Shown: positions 58,395-64,000 of the stretch, in pieces
Layout of the letters: each line of letters begins with the position of its first letter
How positions within the stretch are numbered: position 1 is the first letter of the stretch
Virus record (IMG/VR): IMGVR_UViG_3300022752_000035
Coordinates: 1-64,000 of that record
Source: a virus
Length of the DNA: 64,000 bases
Direction: 5' to 3' (one strand)
Program-made: the position numbers and the translations under genes
The notes under the pieces: model-generated
What the model was told of the DNA's origin: nothing
Seen by the model: the letters and a program-made list of their open reading frames with translations, nothing else
Databases searched by the model: none

Positions 58395-60701
58395 ATGGGA
58401 ATGGGAGAAGTGCCTAATCAAGCTATGCAAGCAAGTGAATATTTTTTGCAAGCGCTTGAGGCTCAAAGATCAATCAATTCGCATATTCATGAGATAGAAC
58501 CAACAACGCCAGTATTTTTATATGAAATTGATTTAAATGAGATTAAACCTGCAACTATTTCTTATCCAAACAGAAATGGGCCCGTTAAAGATGGGGTGAT
58601 AAGAATACATAATGATTTTAATCTTTTTAATATTAATCGAGGAATTATAAAATGGAAAGGTAATCTTTATTTTCCATTTCCTGTTTATGGTGAACAATTT
58701 GATATAACTTCGAATGGCACAATTCCAACTCCTAAAGTTAAATTTTCTAGTCAATTTTTAGATGATGAATTTAATTCATTCTATAAATATATAAGAATGC
58801 AAATTCAAGAACTAAAAGATATTGTAGGTTCTAAAGTCACAAGAAGAAAAACATTTGTTAGATATTTAAGCCCAGATAATTTTCCCGCAGGAGTAAATCC
58901 TTTTAATACTTTTACAGATACTCCATGGGCATCAAGAGATGGAGAAGCGCTTACTGTAAGATCGTTAGAAAGAGTACCAATTGATTTTGCAAAATGGTTA
59001 GTTTATACTATCAAATCTATACAAAGTTCAAATAAAATTTTCACATGTCTTCGTACAGACGATAGATTAAAAACTTTAAATATTAATTTACAAAAACAAA
59101 TCTATAACTTAAATTCTTTAGATTTTTTTAACTTATTTATTAATGATGATATTAATTTAAGTCCAGACGTATTAGACGCATTTTCTTCTGATATTTTTAT
59201 TATTCAATCTAATAATACTTATACAAATATTATTCCTGTCGCTCAAAATGAATTTAAAAAAATAAATACAAATACACCAATTAAGGTTTTATGTTATTAT
59301 AGCTTAAGGAATTTCAGTAATACAAGTAGTGCTTTAATAAATTATCCTGTTACTTTTTCTGAATCTAGCTCTGAATTAATGACGCTTCTTTCTTTTAGAT
59401 CAATAAATGAAACTATTGCAGAAAAATTTAATTATTCTATATCTACCCAAACCTCAACAAGTTTTACTACTCTATTTTCAAAATCTTTAAATGGTAATTT
59501 TGATATTAATTATCTAACAATTCCAACGGGTGTTTATACTGGAGTGAATCCATATTCAAATGAAGATGCAAAATTTATTGGATTAAAACTAAATCCAAAT
59601 TTTGGTTCTGCTACGTCTGGAGAGTATGATATCGTTTTTCCAGTAACATTTTCGAATGTACCAAAAATATTATTTAATAGTTGGGGAAGTGCAGGGTTCT
59701 TATATGATCAATATTTAAAAAATATTACTTCTACAGGATGTACATTTGTAGCAACTCATACAGGAAACAATGCTCAATTACAGACTCAAAATATTAATTT
59801 AATTGCAACAGATTACATAACAGACCAACTTACGCCACCAAATAATACTCAAATATATACAGCGTATCAAAATATGGCAAAGAATAATTTAAACGAAATA
59901 AATCAAAAAAGAATTGATATTTATGAAGTGGAATTAACTCCAGATATATACTATATTGATAGAAAAGTGCAAGAAGATTCTCAAAATGTTATTTATGAAT
60001 TAGCTTCATTACTTGATGTCGAAGGAGTAAAATTACCAGGAAGAATTTTATTATCTAAAAATTGTCCATTTACTTATCGTGGCGAAGGATGTTTGTATGA
60101 ACGATATGATAGATTAACTGTAGTTCATTCTGGGGTGTATGGAGGGATTGGCTCGGTAATTAATGCAAATTCTACAGCAAATTCAAATGGTATATCAAAA
60201 TCTAACTTATCTTTTTCTCAGCAATGTCATGGTCTTCAATCTGCCCCGCCTGTTGCAAACGCTTCGGATAATTCATTTTCTCAATATAGGCAAGGAGATT
60301 GGAGAGATCGAGGAACATGGCAACAAGGTATAACTTATTATTATGGAAATTATATATATATAGAAAAAAATTATATAAAATATTATTTTGTGTGCAAACA
60401 ACAGCACACAGCCGATTTAATTAATTGTCCACCAAATTCTCAATTCTGGGAGTCTGATACGTGTTCAAAAACTTTAGTTGGTTGTAGAGCTAGATGGAGA
60501 AATAATCCAAATTTTACTAAAAATTTATTATCTGTTAATCATGTTTTTGGTAATAATCAAATTGTTGATCCTTTATTGAAAATAGAAGTAAGTGCTCCCA
60601 AAGATGTTAATGGTACTCAATTAATGGGTGTTTTACCTTTTGGTGGATTCCCATCTGTAGAAGGAAAATTCCAATCTCAACAAAGTATGCCAGGAGTTTA
60701 A
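58395..60701 (+). CDS. Minor tail protein, lambda gpL-like, with large internal insertion
   Basis: A 768-residue protein, over three times the size of lambda gpL (232). The N-terminal ~170 residues (TPVFLYEIDLNEIKPATISY and KFSSQFLDDEFNSFYKYIRM) and the region around residues 500-590 (VELTPDIYYIDRKVQEDSQN, ASLLDVEGVKLPGRILLSKN) are gpL-like. Four cysteines (NCPFTYRGEGC, SDTCSKTLVGC) match the iron-sulfur site of gpL. A central ~320-residue insertion (beta-rich, FSNVPKILFNSWGSAGFLY) and a chitin-binding-like segment (YFVCKQQHTADLI) are extra and may bind host sugars. A GGAG ribosome site precedes the ATG. Confidence 0.85.
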   Translation: MGMGEVPNQAMQASEYFLQALEAQRSINSHIHEIEPTTPVFLYEIDLNEIKPATISYPNRNGPVKDGVIRIHNDFNLFNINRGIIKWKGNLYFPFPVYGEQFDITSNGTIPTPKVKFSSQFLDDEFNSFYKYIRMQIQELKDIVGSKVTRRKTFVRYLSPDNFPAGVNPFNTFTDTPWASRDGEALTVRSLERVPIDFAKWLVYTIKSIQSSNKIFTCLRTDDRLKTLNINLQKQIYNLNSLDFFNLFINDDINLSPDVLDAFSSDIFIIQSNNTYTNIIPVAQNEFKKINTNTPIKVLCYYSLRNFSNTSSALINYPVTFSESSSELMTLLSFRSINETIAEKFNYSISTQTSTSFTTLFSKSLNGNFDINYLTIPTGVYTGVNPYSNEDAKFIGLKLNPNFGSATSGEYDIVFPVTFSNVPKILFNSWGSAGFLYDQYLKNITSTGCTFVATHTGNNAQLQTQNINLIATDYITDQLTPPNNTQIYTAYQNMAKNNLNEINQKRIDIYEVELTPDIYYIDRKVQEDSQNVIYELASLLDVEGVKLPGRILLSKNCPFTYRGEGCLYERYDRLTVVHSGVYGGIGSVINANSTANSNGISKSNLSFSQQCHGLQSAPPVANASDNSFSQYRQGDWRDRGTWQQGITYYYGNYIYIEKNYIKYYFVCKQQHTADLINCPPNSQFWESDTCSKTLVGCRARWRNNPNFTKNLLSVNHVFGNNQIVDPLLKIEVSAPKDVNGTQLMGVLPFGGFPSVEGKFQSQQSMPGV

Positions 60702-60702
60702 T

Positions 60703-61449
60703 ATGGAATTTAATTCTCAAATTAAAAATTATATTAAAAATCTAGCTGTCAAAAAATTAGAAGAAGAAGTTTGTGGGTTTATATATTTCGATGAAAAAAA
60801 TTATAAATTTGAAATTTATCCATGTAAAAATAGAGCAGAAAATAAAAAAGATAATTTTACAATATCTCCACAAGACTATTTAAATTGCTCAAATTTAGGT
60901 AAAATTATAGCTTGTTATCATTCTCATATAAATGAAAATATTGAATTTAGTGAGATAGATAAAAATAATAGTAATATTTATAATATACATTATATACTAT
61001 ATAATATTAAATATGATATTTTTAATATTTATACTCCAAATAAAGAAAATAATCCATATGTTGGAAGACCTTTTATACTTGGCAAATCTGATTGTTTTAC
61101 ATTAATGCAAGAATATGCATGGAAAGAAAAGAAAGTCAAAATTGAATTTCCAAAAGAATTAATTTACCCAAGATATTTAGAAGATATCAAGGATTTATAT
61201 GAAAATAACTTTAAAAATCAAGGTTTTTTGAAATTAGATAAAAACGTTAAACTTCAAAAATTTGATGGTCTTATGATGCTTTTCCCAGCTATTTCAGATA
61301 AATTTCCAACACATGCCGCAGTTTATATAGGAGATGGCCTTATTTTGCATCAACCATTTAATTCTTTTTCTTGTGTAAATATATATGATAACTTTTTAAA
61401 AAAACATACTAGCTATGTTTTAAGGTATAAGGAGCTTATTAATGGTTAA
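60703..61449 (+). CDS. Tail tip assembly protein, lambda gpK-like: JAMM domain plus NlpC/P60 peptidase
   Basis: A 248-residue protein. The N-terminal MPN/JAMM metalloprotease domain has CYHSHINENIEFSEIDK (His-x-His-x7-Ser-x2-Asp) and an upstream Glu (EEEVCGFIY). The C-terminal NlpC/P60 domain has the Cys in GKSDCFTLMQEYAW and the His in THAAVYIGDGLILHQ. This fusion is the hallmark of gpK-type tail proteins, which cut cell-wall peptides or process the tail tip. It lies between gpL- and gpI-like genes and overlaps the latter by 8 nt. Confidence 0.93.
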   Translation: MEFNSQIKNYIKNLAVKKLEEEVCGFIYFDEKNYKFEIYPCKNRAENKKDNFTISPQDYLNCSNLGKIIACYHSHINENIEFSEIDKNNSNIYNIHYILYNIKYDIFNIYTPNKENNPYVGRPFILGKSDCFTLMQEYAWKEKKVKIEFPKELIYPRYLEDIKDLYENNFKNQGFLKLDKNVKLQKFDGLMMLFPAISDKFPTHAAVYIGDGLILHQPFNSFSCVNIYDNFLKKHTSYVLRYKELING

Positions 61450-62752
61450 AGTAAAATTACATGGATTTTTAGGCCAAGAAATTGGAGAAGAATGGAATCT
61501 AAATGTCTCTAGCGTTGCAGAAGCATTTAGAGCTATAGAAGCAAATACAAAAAAATTAACTAAATTTTTTATTAATCAATCTGAGAAAAATGCAAAATAT
61601 GAAATATTAATTAATCATCGTCCTTTATGGGTACCAAAAGCAGAAGAAATGCCAACAGATTACAAAGATGTAAATAAAAAACATTTTGCAAAATTATATG
61701 AATCCGAAATGTTTATGAATTTTGGTTCAGAGTTAAAAACTATAGATATTATACCAATATTAGAAGGAGCTGGTGGTGGAGGGGGTGCGGCTGGAGGATG
61801 TTTTCCAGCTGGAACAAAAATATCTACTCCACAAGGAATTAAAAATATTGAAGATCTTAAAGAAGGCGATGAAATTTTATCTTTTGATAAAGAGAAAAAT
61901 ATACAAATAGATATGATAGAAAAAGTCTTTGAACATGAAAATAATAAAATTTTAAAAATTACGTTATGGGATGGTTCAATAATAAGAGCTACAGGAAATC
62001 ACTGGTTTTTTAATGAATATAATAGATTTACTCCTTTAGAAAATTTTAAAATTGGAGATGTCTTAATACATAAAAGTGGCGACGTTATGCCAATTGAAAA
62101 AATAGAAGAAGATGGAAATGAAAAAGTCTATAATTTTCATGTTTTAAAAAATCATACATATATAGCTGATAATATTTTAGTGCATAATGGAGGAGGAGGA
62201 AAAGGAGGAGGTGGAGGAAAAGGTGGTGGTGGAGGAGGATTTAAAAGTATTTTTGCTGTATTTTTAGCTATTATTTTAGCTCCAGTTACAGGAGGCGGCT
62301 CTCTTGGTATATTAGGGATGTTAGCTCCTGCAATTTTAGGATTAGTAGCTCTTGGAGTATCAATGTTATTAATGAAGCCGCCACCAATGGTAAGTCCTCA
62401 ACAAATAGCGAATCCTTCAGCGGATTTTGAAGCTTCTCCAGATTCTGGAGGAGGAGAACCATCTTATACATTTAATGGTCCAGTCAATACAGTAGGTGAA
62501 GGTGGACCAGTACCAATTGGTTATGGAAGATTAATTATAGGAAGTCAACAGATTTTTAGTTCATACGATCAATTATATCGTATACAATCAAGAAGTAATA
62601 CATATGAAAGCGATGGTAAAGCGCCAATAGGCGCAGGAGCAGGGGAAAAAAACTATCCAACAAAAAGTTTTTATTTTACTCATGTTGGTTATCCAATAAA
62701 CATTCAAGATGTCCAAGGAAATTCAATGTCAGATAGCTCATTATCAATTTAA
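61442..62752 (+). CDS. Tail tip assembly protein, lambda gpI-like, with internal intein-like (Hint/BIL) domain
   Basis: A 436-residue protein. Residues 1-105 are the ubiquitin-like N-terminal domain of gpI. Cys120 to Asn249 form a 130-residue Hint domain without endonuclease: first residue Cys (GGCFPAGTKISTPQG), block B T-x2-H (TGNHWFF), block F/G HTYIADNILVHN ending His248-Asn249. The next residue is Gly, not Cys/Ser/Thr, so normal splicing is not expected; cleavage like a type B bacterial intein-like domain is possible. Poly-Gly lies on both sides. Residues ~260-436 (hydrophobic, NPSADFEASPDSGGGEPSYT, GGPVPIGYGRLIIGSQQI) are the classical gpI C-terminal part. Confidence 0.9.
   Translation: MVKVKLHGFLGQEIGEEWNLNVSSVAEAFRAIEANTKKLTKFFINQSEKNAKYEILINHRPLWVPKAEEMPTDYKDVNKKHFAKLYESEMFMNFGSELKTIDIIPILEGAGGGGGAAGGCFPAGTKISTPQGIKNIEDLKEGDEILSFDKEKNIQIDMIEKVFEHENNKILKITLWDGSIIRATGNHWFFNEYNRFTPLENFKIGDVLIHKSGDVMPIEKIEEDGNEKVYNFHVLKNHTYIADNILVHNGGGGKGGGGGKGGGGGGFKSIFAVFLAIILAPVTGGGSLGILGMLAPAILGLVALGVSMLLMKPPPMVSPQQIANPSADFEASPDSGGGEPSYTFNGPVNTVGEGGPVPIGYGRLIIGSQQIFSSYDQLYRIQSRSNTYESDGKAPIGAGAGEKNYPTKSFYFTHVGYPINIQDVQGNSMSDSSLSI
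61799..62188 (+). other. Coding segment of the Hint/BIL domain
   Basis: Codons 120-249 of the gpI-like gene, from TGT (Cys) at 61799-61801 to AAT (Asn) at 62186-62188. Flanked by GGT/GGA-rich DNA encoding glycine linkers on both sides, so removal would leave a continuous poly-Gly linker. Confidence 0.8.
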
Positions 62753-62755
62753 TTT

Positions 62756-64000
62756 ATGCCAAAAAAATGTAAAGATTGTGATCCAAATAAATATATCGAA
62801 GGGATAGCCTGGAGAGGAAAAAATGGCATTTCTTATGATGGTTATACTATATATAATGATGTTGGGAAACCGCTTGCATCAGATTCAACATTGGCAGATG
62901 TAAACGATTTAGTAGATGCTTATAATCCAATTTTTTCTCAAAGCACAACCTATCCAAATCCATTACCAGAGTCTCCCACGAATGGTGTAGAAATAACTGG
63001 TATAGATCGAGGCCAAGGGTTTTGGTTTGTATGGAGTTTTATAAATGGTTTAGTCATGTATGGTACGCCTGGAGTTGGAGTAAATGCTGCAAGTATAATT
63101 AGCTCAGGAACAGCTTCGGCAAGACTAGGTCAAGGCTTTTCTTTTAATGTACTTTTAGATCAAGTAGCCTCATATTTAACTTATACCGATTTTGGTGTCC
63201 TTGCAGACACAAATACAGATGATAGACTAAGATTTAGCAATACAAATAGTAATACAATACCATTTATCAAGACTAAAATTAATTATGTAGGATATTATAC
63301 TGGAATTATTCAGTCCGTCTTAAATGGAAATAGATATGTCAAAATAAATAATGTGACTCAATTAGAAACTTTTAAGGCTTATAAAAGTTTAACAATAAAA
63401 TGTACAGATGCAGAAGGCAATGACCCAATATATGTTACTAGTGCACCAACTATACATGTTTTTAAAAACCAAAGTTTTTCTTATTCTTTGACTACAAATT
63501 TAGCATCAAATAAATTTAATGCTTATTTAGATCAAAGTTCTTTAAATATTTTAGCAAATTTAGGACTAGCATGGAATCCTAGTTCTAAAACCATAACAGG
63601 AGTAGGTTCAACAAATTTAAGTTCAGAGATAAAAAATACAAATTTAAATTTTACTATTTATGGGCCAAATGCAGACGCAGGAAATAGAATAAGTTTTAGT
63701 TTAAATTTATTATATGGAGCACAAAATACTCAAACAGTATTACCAACGGTTAGCGCTACAACATTTAATCGAGTTGTAGGTACAAAATTTGAGCAAGGAT
63801 TAGCAGGCTTAAATAATAAGCATACAATTATAGGAATTTCTTCTTTACCAGAAGGATTAGTTTTTAATTCTACTAGTAAATCTATTACTGGAACACCAAA
63901 ACATGCGGGTACTTTTTATGCATATGCAAGCTGTTCTAATGCTAGAGGATCTAGCTCGAAAGTGACATTAACTTTTAATTTTAGTCCATATTCACTCAAT
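62756..64000 (+). CDS. Tail tip protein with putative Ig (He_PIG-like) domains (C-terminus beyond window)
   Basis: The frame opens at the ATG at 62756, 3 nt after the gpI-like stop, and stays open for 415 codons to the right edge. The N-terminus MPKKCKDCDPNKYIEGIAWR is Cys-rich. Later there are cadherin/Ig-like motifs: LPEGLVFNSTSKSITGTPKH followed by AGTFYAYA is the He_PIG motif, with another copy at GLAWNPSSKTITGVGS. In lambda this position holds gpJ, the host-specificity protein. This protein may be a large adhesin occupying or preceding that position. No gpJ signature is visible in the visible part. Confidence 0.75.
   Translation, partial: MPKKCKDCDPNKYIEGIAWRGKNGISYDGYTIYNDVGKPLASDSTLADVNDLVDAYNPIFSQSTTYPNPLPESPTNGVEITGIDRGQGFWFVWSFINGLVMYGTPGVGVNAASIISSGTASARLGQGFSFNVLLDQVASYLTYTDFGVLADTNTDDRLRFSNTNSNTIPFIKTKINYVGYYTGIIQSVLNGNRYVKINNVTQLETFKAYKSLTIKCTDAEGNDPIYVTSAPTIHVFKNQSFSYSLTTNLASNKFNAYLDQSSLNILANLGLAWNPSSKTITGVGSTNLSSEIKNTNLNFTIYGPNADAGNRISFSLNLLYGAQNTQTVLPTVSATTFNRVVGTKFEQGLAGLNNKHTIIGISSLPEGLVFNSTSKSITGTPKHAGTFYAYASCSNARGSSSKVTLTFNFSPYSLN

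Noticed and set aside
61799-62188. A canonical splicing intein in the gpI-like gene
   Set aside because: The residue after the terminal His-Asn is Gly, not Cys, Ser or Thr, so standard splicing chemistry is not available. Cleavage-type Hint domain preferred.

Overview
This window looks like part of the genome of a large, AT-rich (roughly 70% A+T by eye), tailed double-stranded DNA phage, either free or as an assembled contig. The evidence is a siphovirus-type tail tip module in the lambda order M-L-K-I, several tail fibre and adhesin genes, a nearly complete phage replication and nucleotide set (class Ia ribonucleotide reductase, ThyX, DnaB-like helicase, DnaG-like primase, RecA/UvsX-like recombinase, DNA polymerase III alpha, DEDD exonuclease, Cas4/RecB-like nuclease, SSB-like protein), two free-standing GIY-YIG homing endonucleases and no bacterial housekeeping genes. 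The host is not certain. A PEP-CTERM beta-helix protein with autotransporter-type repeats (13722-16415) is of a kind typical of exosortase-bearing Gram-negative bacteria such as Verrucomicrobia or Planctomycetes, which makes such a host a reasonable inference.

Layout. 1-3875 (minus): three adjacent tail-fibre paralogues with mosaic sequence identity. 4011-8243: ribonucleotide reductase subunits and two small proteins. 8280-9117: a divergent RNA locus, with an unidentified structured RNA on the minus strand and a tmRNA on the plus strand, back to back with near-consensus promoters. 9190-13204: virion-associated proteins and a homing endonuclease. 13182-17620: a membrane and secretion island with a membrane-anchored cysteine-protease-like protein, the PEP-CTERM beta-helix protein, several small membrane or secreted proteins and a 24-residue minus-strand micro-ORF. 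17690-19548: LamG, Dps-like and other phage proteins. 19590-31428: a tightly overlapping carbohydrate cluster (GT9-like, GT17 and other glycosyltransferases, FkbM and class I methyltransferases, sugar nucleotidyltransferase, cupin, a RuBisCO-like protein, a GDPD-like protein, GDP-mannose 4,6-dehydratase). 31452-43511: replication and recombination, including a DNA polymerase III alpha gene split into a PHP gene and a catalytic-core gene. 43517-47404: glycosyltransferases and a Rad52/RecT-like annealing candidate. 47401-57229 (minus): tail adhesins and tail-tube-like proteins. 57295-64000 (plus): tail tip module, with a bacterial intein-like (Hint) domain inside the gpI homologue, running off the right edge.

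Two promoter types recur. One is sigma70-like (TTGACA-type, 17 bp spacer, TATAAT-type) with the -10 box only 6-8 nt upstream of the start codon, predicting leaderless mRNAs. It precedes mainly replication genes. The other is a GTGTAAWWWTT motif 6-27 nt upstream of many start codons on both strands, mainly virion and accessory genes, which could be a phage-specific late or middle promoter element.

The most notable item is the RuBisCO-like protein at 26890-28107. It keeps the active-site lysines of the carbamylation site but lacks the loop-6 lysine, and it lies in a phage sugar-nucleotide cluster between a cupin, a nucleotidyltransferase and a GDPD-like gene. This suggests an undescribed sugar or polyol phosphate activation pathway for decorating virion, host surface or DNA.
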